Source: Nageia nagi
Lineage: Eukaryota > Pinophyta
Assembly (NCBI GenBank): GCA_050084985.1
Contig: JBITNC010000001.1
Span: forward strand, 179,366,001-179,430,000
Length of the DNA stretch: 64,000 bases
Direction: 5' to 3'
The notes beneath the pieces were generated by a model. It had not been told where the DNA came from. It saw only the letters and a program-made list of their open reading frames with translations, and did no database searches. Positions 35,216 through 48,539 of this stretch are shown piece by piece. The first letter of the stretch is position 1; every line of letters begins with the position of its first letter. A program made the translations under genes and the position numbers.

Positions 35216-36780
35216 CTCACAACCACTTAAAAATTATTTAAAAAAAATTTACAAATCTTACATTTAGCAAACTAAGTTCACTAGGGTGTTGCAAACCTTA
35301 AGGTTGTTAAAACCAAGCACTACAACACAAACTTGCACAATCTAGATATACTCTTTCATAAATATAAAGCTAGTATATCTAACATTTGATCATTCTGAAT
35401 CCTTGAACTAGGAATCTCATCTAATCTTGATGTTATTGTCTTTATTAGACATACATCCATCCAAAAATTTTACTACTCAACCTTGGTTATTCATTCTTCA
35501 AATAGTTCATGTTAATAATTGATTTTCAATCCCTACATATATATATATTCCATATCCCTTGATAATATATATGATATATTTAAACTATCTAACATCTAAT
35601 CTTAAATCAAAATCTCTTTATGAAATAAGGAATCTAATAGTGTCTTAATCAAACTTTACTTCTAACTTTTTCTAAATAAACAATACAAAAATTGTATGTT
35701 TTTTTTTATTTTTAAAAAAGTTCCATACTACTACATAGATTATAAGTAGTCCTTATTTGATATCTAAAAAGTTTGTTTCTAAAAGAAGAGATTAAATATC
35801 CATTTAGAACATACTTTTCTCATTATAAGAACCTTTAAGATTTTAATCATAAACTAGCCCATCCAACAATATACATAATTTAAAAGAATACTTTCTTGAA
35901 TATAAATAAAAATACCATTTTCGATTTTTAACCAAACTCTAATGGTATTATCATTACATTAAATATAATCAAGTTCTCCATTTAGTAAAGAAAAGTATTT
36001 CCTTTAATAACTACATAGTTTATCAAATACCAAATTACAAAATAATAAGAAAATATTCTAAATACAATATAATTCCTTGATTTACAAATGCAAAAATAAA
36101 AAACTTTAAAATTTTCTCCTTAAACTAAAGAATGTTGAGATTACAAGTTTACACTATTAACATATCTCACTAAAATATCTCCATTTACATACTTCACTCT
36201 TACATGGTGAATTGAAACTTTATAAACAAAAACAATTTAAATACTTTAGTTAAGAAATATTAAATGCTAGAAATACAATTTAATTTATTTAAATCTACAA
36301 CTAAGAATAATATTGAAGCCATGTTTACTTGTCTCTAACTACATTAAAAATAAAATTCCAGAAAAGGTGAGTTTATAAATAAACTCAATAAACCTACTCT
36401 ACTAAACCATAGTACTTAAAGTTACAATTCCAAATCTAATTTTCATATGCAATAATGTTATGCCAAACCATCCATGCAAATATGATAAAATGAAATAATG
36501 GTACTCCCTTTTCATCATTTCTCTAAAAATAAAGATTTAAATAATCATTCTTCTATAACTATGATTTTTTTTAAATGATAAAGCTTTAAGTTAAAGGAAA
36601 AATAAATTGAATCATACAAGGAAGGAGGGTGGACATAAAAAAACCCCATGCACCTCATGCAAGCCAACTGGAGGGAAATAACTAAGTAGTTCCAATAGCC
36701 ACCATGTGGCATAACAACAAAAAGAAACCAACATCAACAAAACTACAACATTTCTAAAAAGATCCCCACTACAATAGATG
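35216..36780. other. AT-rich, no supported gene
   Basis: No reading frame or repeat partner recognised between the gypsy tail and the LINE 3' end. No clear LINE poly(A) tail was found. Confidence 0.35.
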
Positions 36781-36804
36781 AGGATGAGAGTAATTAAGTT
36801 TCAT

Positions 36805-37080
36805 TCATGGGAGATGGAGTAGTGGCAAGATGAGAGCTGGTAGGTGACATAGTGGATAAAAAAAATACAATAATCTCATTGATAGCTCCCATATTTTATT
36901 ATGTTTCCATGCATTGGAAGGGATCCGTGGCCAATGCATAACCTCCAAGGTATCTCTAAATTCATTCCATTTAAGGCCACCTTTGAAGGATGTGGAAACC
37001 CACCCATTTGTTATATCAATTTTTTCATTAATTACCTCATTAAATATATTATGCCATCTTCCACCATCTCCTTTTGACAA
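36805..37080 (-). pseudogene. LINE ORF2 C-terminal fragment
   Basis: Open stretch (GDGGRWHNIFNEVINEKI, then GWVSTSFKGGLKWNEFRD) at the 3' end of the LINE on the same strand. No firm domain assignment; included because of its continuity with the LINE. Confidence 0.4.
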
Positions 37081-37099
37081 ACCCCAACCTATAGCTTGA

Positions 37100-38700
37100 T
37101 GGGAGGGGCTTGCATTGCCACCCTAAGCATGATGTAGAGGAGACCTAGGATAAGAATCCCATCCTTGATTATTCCACCTTGTAGTTGGAGAAGGGATCCT
37201 GGTTACTTATGGTCTTTGGTCCCATTCTTATGATAGAGGGTGATAGTACTAACTAGATCATAAGCACCCCTATTGAATTGGGAAGGAAAGAGGGACTCAA
37301 CTCATAGAGTAAGGAGCATTTCCCCAATGATTGATAAGCTCCTATAAGTGACTGACCTCTAGAGAAACCTTATTAACTTGATCTTGAATCTGAAACTAGA
37401 TGTCATAAAAAATGGTGAGCTTATAAACCAAAGAGAAATAAACATTAGAAAATTTCCTAAAAAAATCACTGTACTTCTTTCTTTCCAAAAAAATATTCCA
37501 AAAAACTTCTGAAAATAAGGAAAGATTTGGTGAATCTCTAAGGAGATGATTTAGCCAACTAGAAAGAGGTTGATGTAAAAGAGGTTGGAAAAAGGAATTA
37601 ATCCAATTCCAAGCTTTTTCCTCTTTGCCAAACTTCTAGAACAAATGAATAATAAAATATTTAGAGTTGTGGAATGGGAAAATAGGGTTAATCACCCTAA
37701 AGTGAGTAAGCTTGTTGCCTATAGGTAAATCATGAAATAATAGATTCCATGCAAAGTATGCTTGCTTAGGCTCAACATAACTATCCCAAAGAGTTTTGAA
37801 CCATTTACTCCACTCAAAAATAGTGGAAGATAGACACTAACACTCATTAAGCTTGGGAATTATGGGCAAATTGGGAGAAATCCAATTATATCCTAGCTTA
37901 GTGTTGTAATATAAAATTGATGCTCCTAAAACCCACTTTTATTCTATACAAAATGGATAATTCAACTGTTGACCAAGCTCAAGCTATAAAGAGAATGGTG
38001 TGCAATTGAGAACTACTTCATAGGAATCTTTATCTTTAGCTTTTAGAGTAAATCTAGATTTGAAGGCTTCCCATGGGATCTACAATTTAGAAGAGTGATC
38101 AAAAAAATCAAAGAGGGAGGTAATTTTTTTTTTTTAATCGCTTGGATCAAATCCATTGGATGGAAGCAAGAGGTTGGTTTTGTATAGTAATAAATAGGGA
38201 GCACCAAACATTAAGAGAGGCTAGAGCCACTTCTTAGAATTAGCTAGTAGAAAAACCACTAAAGCCAAGGATTGATGCTCTTTCATGCTTTCCAAATACT
38301 ATTGCAAATAAAAGACCGAAAAACCTTGATGAAAATAGGGACAAAAATAAGGGAGGGGAAGGTCATACAATTCTAGATTATTTTACCAAGGGTAACACCT
38401 TGAGAAATATAATTTCATAAGAGCACTTTCCAAGCTTCTAATCCTTGTAGGGCTTGATATACCCACTTGGTATTCAATTCCACCCCTTATCTATAACAAT
38501 TAAAAGATACCCATACCACCCTTAGCTTTGGGGAGATAGCAGAATTCCCAAGAAACATGATGGAATTCTTTCTTACCTTTGTTATTTTCCCACAAGAAGT
38601 CCCTAAGAAGCTTTTTCAGCTTCTTGTAGTAGCTTTGGGAAGGGACCCAAAAAGATGAGTAGTATACGTGAGTGGAAGCCAACACTTTCAAATAAATCTA
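37100..38700 (-). pseudogene. LINE RT C-terminal region
   Basis: The stretch 38691-38500 reads MKVLASTHVYYSSFWVPS, then LLRDFLWENNKGKKEFHHVS, then CYLPKAKGGMGIF, matching the conserved region after RT in plant LINE ORF2. Below 38500 decayed sequence continues toward the zinc-finger-like end with stops in all frames. Confidence 0.75.
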
Positions 38701-38899
38701 GAACTTACTAGATAAAGATAATTTCTTAGTGATCCAATAAAAAAGTTTCTTTTCTACTCTATATATAACATAGTTCCATAATTGGGCTAGGGTGCTTTGA
38801 AAGGTGAAGGGAATCCCCAAAAACTTAAACATATCTCAAGGGTTTATCCATTGCCATTGAAAAATAGAGATCTAGTTAGGGCATTCTATTTGAGACTGT

Positions 38900-39960
38900 C
38901 TATAACAAGTGGTTTTCCTCCATTTGATACTTGAACTAAAAGCTTTATAGTAGGTATGAAGGCACTCAAATTCCTATCCTCCATTAGAGTAAGAAAGGAA
39001 TCATAAAAAATGGCCATTAATCAATTGCCTAGTTTGTCCAGGAAGAGAGATTCCTTTAACAAGCTTATGAGAAGATTTTTTGGTGAGTAAATACTTGAAG
39101 GCTTTAATATGTAACACATAAGGTGAGGGACTAAGAGGGCACCCTTGTATAACTAACTAGAATAGGCCAATGGAGGTGGTTTGCATCCCATCAAGAGTTA
39201 ATAGAATAGATGCATCACTAAAAAGCATTTGAATTGAGGCTAAGAAAGTGGGGCCGAAGCCCAGAGCTTTAAGTATAGCCAAGATGAAATGTTATTCAAT
39301 TTTATCATAGGTTTTTTCAAAGTCAATTTTGGTAAAAAGAGTGTATTGCTGATATGTGCAAGCCCACTCCATACCTTCCCACACTACAATGACATTGTCA
39401 AGGATATACTGACTCTTGATAAAAATGATTTGCTTTGAATGAATAATCTAAGGTAACAGAGGTAGAAGTTTGAGAGCCAAGGCCTTAGCAATGATTTTGT
39501 AACTAACATTGAGAAGGATGATGGGTATCAAATTAGAAATGCACTTTAGGTATCTTGTATCATATATGAACTTATTGTTTCCTTGATTAATAATTTCTCT
39601 CAATAATACACATAGAGAAGATCAGGACCAACATTATCCCATAACTTCTTGTAAAACTCATATGGAAAATTGTTAATCCTTGGGGCTTTCTCATTCTCCA
39701 TACAAGTTAAAGATAATTTTAAGTCCTCCAAAGAGAGTGTGGACTCACAAGATTCTATCTAGATAGGAGAAAGTTTAGTGGGAACCACTCTATAGTATTC
39801 ATCTAGGGCTTGTTGATGCTCCTTTGTGAACTCTTGAGAAGCAAATACTTTGGTATAGTACTTTGTAATAACTTTGGATACATTAGTGGGATCAGTAACA
39901 CAAATATCCTCATCCTAAATGGCTTTGAACTATGTTACCATCCTCAGGGGTAAAATCTTT
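38900..39960 (-). pseudogene. LINE reverse transcriptase, frameshift at catalytic motif
   Basis: Minus-strand text reads NLIPIILLNVSYKIIAKALA near 39510, then SKQIIFIKSQYILDNVIVVW near 39400, TLFTKIDFEKTYDKI near 39320, QGCPLSP near 39145 and GISLPGQTRQLING near 39040. At the FADD motif (about 39010-39030) bases are missing: the frame shifts, and the text resumes as DSFLTLMEDRNLS in another frame. This would be the enzyme that copies LINE RNA at the nicked target. It is inactive here. Confidence 0.85.
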
Positions 39961-40639
39961 AGAAAGATTCTTTAGAAACTCGATCACCCACTTTAATCTA
40001 GTGAAGTTGGGATCCAATTTGAGCACCTTTGGATTAGTATAATTATACTTTATTAATTTCATGCCTAACTACAACAACATTATATTATAGATGGACATTC
40101 ATTAGGTATTCTTCAAGGCATAATGAGGCAAGTTCAAACTCCTCCCTAAAAGTGCAATCTAAGTGCTTACAAAGCTAGGCAATTTTGACATCCAAAATTT
40201 TCAACACCAAGGTGGTCCAAAGGATAGCATCGTTTGACCATTTAATCCATTTGACCTTATTCTTAGGTATTGGCATCAGGTTCTAAACTCTATAGATGTG
40301 GGATGTGGTGGCTAAGTGGGAAATAAAGGAGACATTTAGGTATAATTGAGAGAAAAATATGTACGATTGATGAAAAGGGAGGAAAACCTTAAAAACATTA
40401 GGAAAATTGTTAAAAATGGTATTTCTTGGGGAAGCTATAACTAAAGGTGCTATAGGGAATAAGCTTTGAAAAGAGAAGCTAACTTGATCAGTGAGCATTT
40501 CTCTATCCAAAATTTTAAGAACTCTATAATCATTTGACTAAAAATTCAACCAGGTGAACTAGAGAGAGTCTAGGAAGTTTTGCACATTGTAGCATGCATT
40601 TGGATCCACTAACCCATGTTTATTTTTAAGAAAAAATCA

Positions 40640-41030
40640 TACATCTCTTTCACCAGTACATCATCTCATAGGAAGATGATCCATTTTGTCATCAGATTTA
40701 TTGATCATGTTAAAATCCCCACAAGAAAACCAAATAGCCTGGGGAAGAGATAAAGCAAGCCATCTCCATAACAAGCTTTTATGAAGACCATGATTAGAAG
40801 CATAGACATTGATAACCCCAAACAATTGGCTATCAATATCAAATAGTTTCCAAACCACTTGATTGGAAGATTCCACCCCCCATGATACCAATAGGGCCTT
40901 CCACCATGAAGGAATCAAAGTTACTACACCTCCTCTACCATAAACATGATTAATAAAATACATGGAGTTGCCAGAAATAAAGAAAGGAGCAAGCGCACTC
41001 CATATTAAAACCAAATTCTTTTTAATAAAA
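40640..41030 (-). pseudogene. LINE AP-endonuclease domain, N-terminus missing
   Basis: The open stretch 41014-40661 reads FINHVYGRGGVVTLIPSWW, then FGVINVYASN, then WFSCGDFNMI. The VYASN and GDFN lines are hallmarks of the endonuclease/exonuclease/phosphatase fold in plant L1 elements, where it nicks the target DNA. The N-terminal catalytic Asn and Glu motifs would lie beyond 41030 and are absent, which marks the truncation point. Confidence 0.82.
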
Positions 41031-42554
41031 TATCATGTAAAATAATGAACTTTTTTCCATATGTAATCCATTTTAACCATGAAATAACTATTTTTTTTCA
41101 AACTTTGATTTCATATAGGTATTAGATTTTACAACATCTAGTATTCATATTTACATGATGGGTATATATACTTCCATATTAATGATAATTTGGATTTTCT
41201 TTCGAAAGACCCAATATTTCATTAATTTTGGATTAGCTCAATGACATATATATGAAAACATATTCTCATATTTTACATAAGAAAAAATGAATATAAATTC
41301 TAAGTGAATGTAGACATTACTACACTATTTAACCCAACACCCTACATTCATTTTCAAATGAAAACCCATTATTATGTTAGGAGAACATGACGGTTCTAAA
41401 ATTTTAAAATCTTCAATATATTCAATTAAGAGAGAGAAAACTATGAATAAGAGTAAAACAATGATTACTCTCTAATCAAGAATAATGGATACTACAAGAG
41501 ATCATCATAATAATTTTTCACCCAAATATACTTGCACACATGATAGAAATAACATATATTCTCTCTTCAAAACATTATTATGAAACTTGATAAATTCATG
41601 TGATGGCATAGGGAACCTACTATAGAGATTTAGATAAGTAGGATTACCAAGAATATAGAGAACTATTTGAACTTAAAAATCATGAAGACCTCTCAATTTT
41701 ACCCCCTTAACACCCTCAAATACCTCCTTCCATTTCTTTGACAAAAAAACTCAAAGTTAAAAGTACCCTTTTCTTCAACCAAAATTAAAATACAAGAAGA
41801 ACCATCAAAGCCATGATCCCCATAACAACTAGTCTACCCCTTAGACTCATCAAAGAAACTCAAGATTGAATGATAGATATATTACCCATATTCTCAACTC
41901 AAACAAACCCCTTAACTCCTATTGGTAAAATTGCCTAACCAACCCTCCAAGATTGTGAAGAGAGAGAAAAAAAAGAGAAGTTTAAACTAATCCTTTCTTG
42001 TATGATTTCCAAAGTTCCAATCACTACCACCACCACATACCTTATTTATAAGGTTTAATCCAAATTAGAGGTCTTTAGTTTTAATAAAGCCTTTTACTAT
42101 TAAATTTATAAATCTAAAATTTAGGTATAAGGTTATTTAACCTTTGAAAAGGGTTTTTGAAGTACAATAGAACTTTACTAAGCTTTAACATAAGATCCAC
42201 ACTTTATTTGATTCAAAATATATATTTATTTTTTAAGATACATTCATTTATAATATAAAATGCACTTGTAGGGTGTATAATACAAGAAAGATGAAATGAT
42301 AAAGCAAATCAATTCAACAACTTTAAGAGAAAGTGCCTAGTAGACTCTCAATCTATAACAACCATGAAAAACATATTGATGAAATATAAAGTAACATGAT
42401 ATTTTAGTGTATAATTCAATATATTACTCTAACCATAAGTAAGGTATTATGATTTATACATACAACAAATGAAATGTTCAAAACATAGCATCATAATATT
42501 CCTCATATTAGGTTTTGAATCCATCAATTCATCCAAAACCTACAACATTGTTTC
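41031..42554. other. Non-coding; possible LTR remnant
   Basis: No gene seen. On the minus strand a TATA-like CTTATAAATAAGG near 42055 might be an LTR promoter. No second copy was found in the window. Confidence 0.3.
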
Positions 42555-43780
42555 TCACAAATAATTAAATTTTGAGTTTAGCATAAACAAGAAATCAAAT
42601 TGAAACATAGTTCTTACAAAAGAATTGAGGTTTTTAGGGGCTTGGAACATTACAAGAGATATATGAAAGACATCATGAATCTTTGAAAGAGTAGGTAGTA
42701 AGGATATTTTATAGGAAACTTGACTTATTTCCGCTACAATTTTGAAATGCCCTACAAACCATGGATCTAATTTAGTAGACTTTATGACACTTTTCATAGG
42801 ACAAACATGTAATAATACTTTTCTCCTATAAAAAATTCTCATGGAGTTCTTTTCAAATCAATGTAACTCTTTTAATGATCAGATTCTTCATTAAGCTTCT
42901 TCATAATCATTTTGAGTTGATCCTCTATTTCATTCAAATCGTCTAGTCCAATCACTACCTGATCATTTGGATTATACTATGATAATGGAGTTCTAAACTT
43001 CCTTCCATATATCAACTTGAAAGGTGCCTTCTCTAAGGATAAGTGATAAGAATTATTATAAGTGAACTCAACCAAGTACAAGTAATCTTTCCATTTAGTT
43101 CTTTACTATATACAATACATTTGCAATATATCCTCAAGGATCTTATTAACCCATTTAGTTTGACCATCTATTTTTGTATGATATGCTAACCTCATATTTA
43201 GTTTGGTGCTTACATCTTGATGCAAGGTTCTCCAAAATTGAGAAGTGAACTTAAGATCCCTATCTAAAACTATCATTTTAGGAAACCAATGTAACTAAAA
43301 AATTTCCTTAATAAACTTATACGCAAAAGTTGGAGCATCATCGATTGTATTTTATGGAATAAAATGAGCTACTTTAGTGAGATAATCAACTATGAAAAAG
43401 ATGACATAACGATGAAATCTCATTTTAGGCAAATTAACAATGAAATCCATTGATATCTTTTATCATTTTTATATAAGAATATCATGTGGATTTGATAAAC
43501 CACCTAGATGTTGATGCTTCACTTTAATGTTTTGATATTCCTAGCATTTAGTTACAAACTCATTAACATCCTTCTTCATTCCACACCAATAAAAAGTATT
43601 TTTGATATTTTCTTGCATTTTTTCACCACTAGGATTTACAAAAAAGAGGTGATTATTGTGCTTCCTACATGATTTGTTTTCTAAGATCACCAATCTCTAA
43701 AATAATAATCCTATCCTTGAGCACAAAATCCATCCTTAATCCCAAAATCTTTAACTATACGATCATATTTTTCAATTTAT
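42555..43780 (-). pseudogene. Minus-strand chromovirus integrase
   Basis: Minus-strand pieces in order include DRDLKFTSQFWRTLHQDV near 43260, AYHTKIDGQTKWVNKILEDI near 43150, and the C-terminal part at 42842-42555 (KVLLHVCPMKS, KLDPWFVGHFKIVAEI, LSKIHDVFHISL). The catalytic Glu (GQTERVN in the family) is Lys. After HISL the sequence no longer resembles an integrase. The DNA-integration function is lost. Confidence 0.8.
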
Positions 43781-43899
43781 CATCAATATTAATATAATAA
43801 GAATAATGATTTTAAGATTCCTTAACCTGATTTAACATGTCAAAGTGAATTTTTTTCATAATCATAAGGTGTCTTTATCTAGTTAAACCATCCATAACC

Positions 43900-44240
43900 T
43901 TATGTCATTTACCCTTAATGTACTTCATTATAAAGTCATATTCAGCCAAGAAGTCCATCCATCTTCTTTAGTGTGCATTAAGGTCATTCCAAGTAAAAAT
44001 ATACCTTAAGCATTGGTGATTTGATTTTAACTCAAAAGGTCATCCTAATATATAATGCCTCCAAATATTTAGTGCATGAAAAATGGCTTCCAATTCAAGG
44101 TCATGTGTAGAATAATTCATTTCATGAGTCTTTAACTTGTGAGATTCATATGCTATAGGTCTATCACTTTGAGACAATACACCTCCCTAAAACAAGTAAA
44201 GAAGCATCAGTATACACTGTAAAATCTCCAAAAGGATCTA
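43900..44240 (-). pseudogene. Minus-strand chromovirus RNase H
   Basis: Text such as [52 protein letters not shown] and RRWMDFLAEYDF is readable on the minus strand. It follows the RT in the usual order and keeps the first catalytic Asp (YTDAS). Several stops. Confidence 0.78.
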
Positions 44241-44349
44241 GTATAGAAAGAATTGGAGTATTTGTGACTTTATATTTTAGGGTATCAAAGGCTTTTTAAT
44301 ATTTTTGAGTCCACTTGAAAGATTTATTCTTCTTTTGAAGACTTGTAAT

Positions 44350-45130
44350 AGGATTTGCTATTCTAGAAAAATCATTTACAAAGTATCAGTAATATCCTAC
44401 ATGTCCTATAAAATTTCTTACTTCAATCACATTGGTAGGAGTAGGACAACTCATGATAGCTTAGATTTTTTTATAATCAACTAACACACCTTTAGTAGAA
44501 ATTATATATCCTAAGTATTGAACTTACAAAACATAAAACTCACATTTGGAAAGTTTTCCAAAAAGTTAATATTTTATTAACACTTATAAAACCAACTTTA
44601 GATTATAATCATGTTCTTACTTTTTCATTAAATAAATAAATATATCATATGAAAATACTAATATAAATTTATCTATGTATATAAAAAATATGTTTTTCAT
44701 GAGATTTATGAAAGAAATAGGCACATTGGTCAATCCAAAATAAATCATAACAAATTCATAGTGACCATATCTAGTTTTAAAAGTTGTTTTATGAATTTAG
44801 AACTTTTGATTCTTAATTGATGGTATCTAGATCTTAGATCAATCTTTAAAAATATGGTAGCATATTTAAGTTTATTGAACAAATTATCAATTATTGGTAA
44901 AGGGTATATATTCTTAATTGTGACTTTATTCAACATTTGATAATCAATACATAAGTGCATGGATCCATCCTTATTTTTCATAAAGAGGATTAGAGCAACC
45001 CAAGGAGATGCATTAGGATCGATTATCTATTTTTCCAACAAATCCTTAAGTTGAACCTTTAGCTCCTACATCTTGATTGTTATCATTCTATAAGGAATAT
45101 TTGAAATTGGCTCTGCACTAGGAATTAGAT
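44350..45130 (-). pseudogene. pol: Minus-strand chromovirus reverse transcriptase
   Basis: The stretch 44981-44745 reads [36 protein letters not shown] and [16 protein letters not shown], the classic fingers and palm of Ty3/gypsy RT. Further down are FINLMKNIF, the active-site line FSYDIFIY (family FIDDILIY, first Asp changed), GKLSKCEFYV and YLGYIIS near 44530, and a decayed GYYR/FI.DFS region near 44400. Confidence 0.87.
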
Positions 45131-45339
45131 CAATAGAGAAATCAAATTCTCATTTTGTAGGTAATCTTGGTAAGTATTTAAGAAAAACATCCATAAATTC
45201 TTACTAAAAGGAATATTGTTGAAAGAGTTTCTCCTCCTGGTTATCTTTTTCCGCTTCCTTAATCTTCACTACATAAATTAACTCATCCTTTTAGATAGTT
45301 CTTTTTAATTGCATAGTAGTAAGGAGATAGGGTTTGACA

Positions 45340-45680
45340 CTACCTCTATCATAATGGATTCTTTACCTTTACAAGTTAAGATCAGTGAATTTGATCCATA
45401 TTTTATGAAACTCAATCAAATCTTTTTGAGCTCAAAGTAAATCCATTCCCATAATGACATCAAAGGAATGTAAAGGTGCTACATATAGATCCAATTCTAC
45501 AACTCCTTTAAGTAGTTTAATTTCAACATTTCTAAAACATTAATTAACTAAGAAGGTTTGTCTAGCTCCATACTTGATTGACCATCCTTATGTAAAAAAT
45601 TATAATGCTTTTAGAATATCTCTTATAATTGAAGAAGAAATAAAACTCTCTATTGCACCATAATCAATAAGAATTTCAAA
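45340..45680 (-). pseudogene. Minus-strand chromovirus protease
   Basis: The line IDYGAIESFISSSIIRD sits where DSGA..SFIS is usual: the catalytic Asp is kept but Ser is Tyr. Downstream VIMGMDLL and LIEFHKIWIKF match the second conserved half (ILGMDWL...). Several stops at Gln-compatible codons. Confidence 0.65.
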
Positions 45681-45689
45681 TGTTTATCA

Positions 45690-46840
45690 AACATTATACT
45701 TGAAATTTGCATAGGTATTGCTTGATCATTCAAATTAATCTTTTTGGTTGCTACAAAATTCCTATGTTCAGATAAACTCTTCTTTCCTAGGAACATATTT
45801 GCAAAATGATTAGGACCATCGCAAACCCAACACACTCCCTTATTAGATCCCTAAGTATTATTTTGATTATTATCATTTGCGACATCATTCCTCTTTTCTT
45901 AGAAATTTTTATTTTATCTTTGATCTTGATTTTTATTTTTATGATGATTTTTCTTATTATTGGCACCATTTTCATTATTTTTCTTTTGGGGTTGATTTTG
46001 ATTTTGATTTTGTTGGAAGTTATTTCCTTTGAACCTTTTATTGTTTTGTTGCTAATGATCTTTTTCCCATTTGATAAATCCTTTATTATTTATATTTTTC
46101 ATCTCTTATTTTTCATCCTTGTCCAATATGCTATAATTCATAAAGGATCTTTTGAAACCTAAGTTACTTTCTTCTTATTGAGCTAGGTCATATGCTTTTT
46201 ACAACATTTGTGGCTTGTGCATATTTACTGTTATTTTGATTTTTGAATCCAATCCCAAAATAAATCTATGAATCTTCAATTCATTTTTATCCTTGCGTAC
46301 ATATTTGAATAGTCTTACAATATTTTGGTGATATTGTTTGATTAAAAAATTTCCTTGTAGATGGGTGTAAAATTCATCATAATTTTCATAGTAAAATTAT
46401 TTCATTTTATATTTCTTCTTAAAAGTAACAATAAAATGCTCCCACTTAAGGTTCACTCATTAGATCTTTTGTTGAACTTTGTAGGATTTCGACCATTGCA
46501 ATGTGGGTTCAAAAAATTCATTGTAGCCTAAGAAGTCTGTGCTTCTGAAGAAATATTTTTCATGGAGAAGTATGTCTTCATTTCTTCCAACCAATCCTTA
46601 GTAGCTTCACCTCCATATTTTTCATTAAATCTTGGAACTAGAAGCTTCTTCAAATCTTTTGCATGTTCTTAATCTACCTAGATCTGATAGGATCAACATT
46701 ACTAATACTAACTCTTTCCTCATTATCATTAGTATTATTTCAGTTATTGGGATTTTGCATTTTTTTCATCAATATTTCTAATATTTCTTGTTACTTTTCC
46801 AATTGCTCCTATAATCTTACCATACTTACCCATAATTACT
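45690..46840 (-). pseudogene. gag: Minus-strand chromovirus gag
   Basis: Starts at an ATG near 46831 (MGKYGKIIGAIGK). After a stop-rich stretch, the capsid part reads KKLLVPRFNEKYGGEATKDW and LEEMKTYFSMKNISSEAQ (about 46650-46540), then a Lys/Ile/Asn-rich segment and a zinc-knuckle line CWVCDGPNHFANMF at 45832-45790. The last Cys ligand of that knuckle is missing. The open plus-strand frame at 45806-46162 (poly-Ile/Leu) is a shadow of the Lys/Asn-rich part. Confidence 0.65.
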
Positions 46841-46849
46841 ATGCCATCT

Positions 46850-48525
46850 AGTAATTACCTACCCATAATTCTCATAATTACTACCATTGCTAGAAATAAC
46901 CTTCTCGTTATTTCTTAGCTTATTATTTATGGAATTATGGTAGAACTAGATTTTATTCATTTTCTAAGTTTTTAAAAATATCTAAAGATTCATCTATTTT
47001 AGTTTGTACTTATGGTGAAATATCATACACTTAACGCAGAGCCCAATACAGGTTTTTTTTAGAGCCCATACTCCAAAACTACGAAATGGAGCCCAATCAT
47101 TTCAAGTATGACTTTAACCTATACTTGAGTTTTATGGTTTTACTCTCTAATACTTAAATAGTTAATTGAAAGATTTTACCACATCAAATTCTTTAATCTC
47201 TTTCAAGAATCCATTATCTTATGCATTAAGAAATTGAATTCTAGATAACTTTGTCTAAGGTTTTATATGATAAACACTTGTTCAATTCATATCAAACAAC
47301 AATGAATCCATTCCAATATGTTGATGAAAGGAAACTAAATTTATGCAATTCAAACTCATATTCTCTTAATCCAAATTTAAAACAAAGAACTTGATCATTC
47401 TTTTTCAAGTGGAAGGTGAGTGTCTATCATGAATGTAAACTTTAAATGGATCATATCAACGCTTCTTTTAAGTTCTAAATCCATCTTATTAACATATTAA
47501 CTTAAATGTAAAATAGGTAATATAACACAAATTTATGTTAAGAACTTCCCTTCTTAACTTAATATGAATGCACATCCTTCTTGATGTTCAAAAATACAAA
47601 ATCTATCATCATAACCTTAAAGTTTCCAATTATTTATATATGCAATAATAATACAAGATAAACTCATACTTCTTTCCATAATTTTTAAAATGCATATATT
47701 TTTCAATTTATAACTATCTTATATATATATATATTCTATTTTTTTAAATAGATTTAATTATTTAATAATATATATAATATAATATATATTTTTTATTTAA
47801 ATATATTTTTTAACATTTTTTATATTTTAAATAATATTGAATGTAGGGTGAGGGTTGGCGTGCGCCACGCACCCAACTCCCTCACCCCATTACCAAGCAA
47901 CCCTTGGGGTGAGGTAGGGTCGACCGCTAGGTTGCTGCACCCCTCCTCCCATTGGCCTTCCACATAGGATCATAGAGCCTTAATTATATATATAAAGAAT
48001 ATATACATATTAAATACAAAAATATTTTGATAATACATATTGTATCTCATAATTAAAATTTGAGTTTAATAAAAACACAGAATAACTATTTTTCTAAAAA
48101 CTTAACAGATACAATTTTTTTTTTTACTTGTGTCAGCTTGAAAATAGAAAATTTTAGAGAGAAAGACTGTAAAAACTACAAATGAGTTATTAGTTTACAT
48201 TCTATTAGATTCTCTTCCAAGATCAAAGACACCTAGAAACCCCCATTTCATTTCAAACTCATGAATTTAATTGAGATGCAATTCTAGAAATAATTAGAAT
48301 CCAAAATATATTTTTAATCTAAATGCTCATCCTTGGATTACAACCAATATTATTTTTACAAGAAGATAAATATTGTATATGCATCTAAATTTTAAAATGC
48401 AACTTTGTAAATAAAACCTACAATGCATTTTCCAAATTGTGCTTGGTTTATATTCCTAATTTCTATGTCAAAAGTATTAAAAAAACCAACATGCATTTTT
48501 AATTTAAAAAGGTAAACCATTTCTA
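46850..48525 (-). repeat. LTR copy B, first part
   Basis: Aligns with 32152-34230 (landmarks TAATTACCTACCCATAATTC, TTTAGTTTGTACTT, GATGAAAGGAAACTAAAT, TGCAATAATAAT). It lies immediately upstream (minus sense) of gag, as the 5' LTR should. On the minus strand TGGCATAGTAATTATGGG just after it is a degraded tRNA-Met primer site plus the gag start. It is interrupted at about 48525. Confidence 0.7.
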
Positions 48526-48539
48526 AAAATATCATGACC

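Larger units (their letters stand above)
36780..41030 (-). mobile_element. 5'-truncated L1-type LINE retrotransposon
   Basis: Minus-strand order: endonuclease C-terminal half (41014-40640), RT (about 39900-38900), RT thumb/connection (38691-38500 and around), then a C-terminal zinc-finger-like and variable region down to about 36805. The N-terminal endonuclease motifs and any ORF1 are missing, so it is 5'-truncated, as is usual for LINEs. Stops and frameshifts are frequent. No LTRs border it. Family assignment rests on the translated motifs given in the sub-entries. Confidence 0.85.

Noticed and set aside
42555-42842. Integrase C-terminus as continuous with the tail at 34936-35215
   Set aside because: Both pieces contain the same VFH.SL motif, so they overlap in the protein and must come from two elements.
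45806-46162. Plus-strand 118-codon hydrophobic frame (possible membrane protein)
   Set aside because: It is the complement of the Lys/Asn-rich part of the minus-strand gag; the Ile/Leu/Phe run is a mirror effect.
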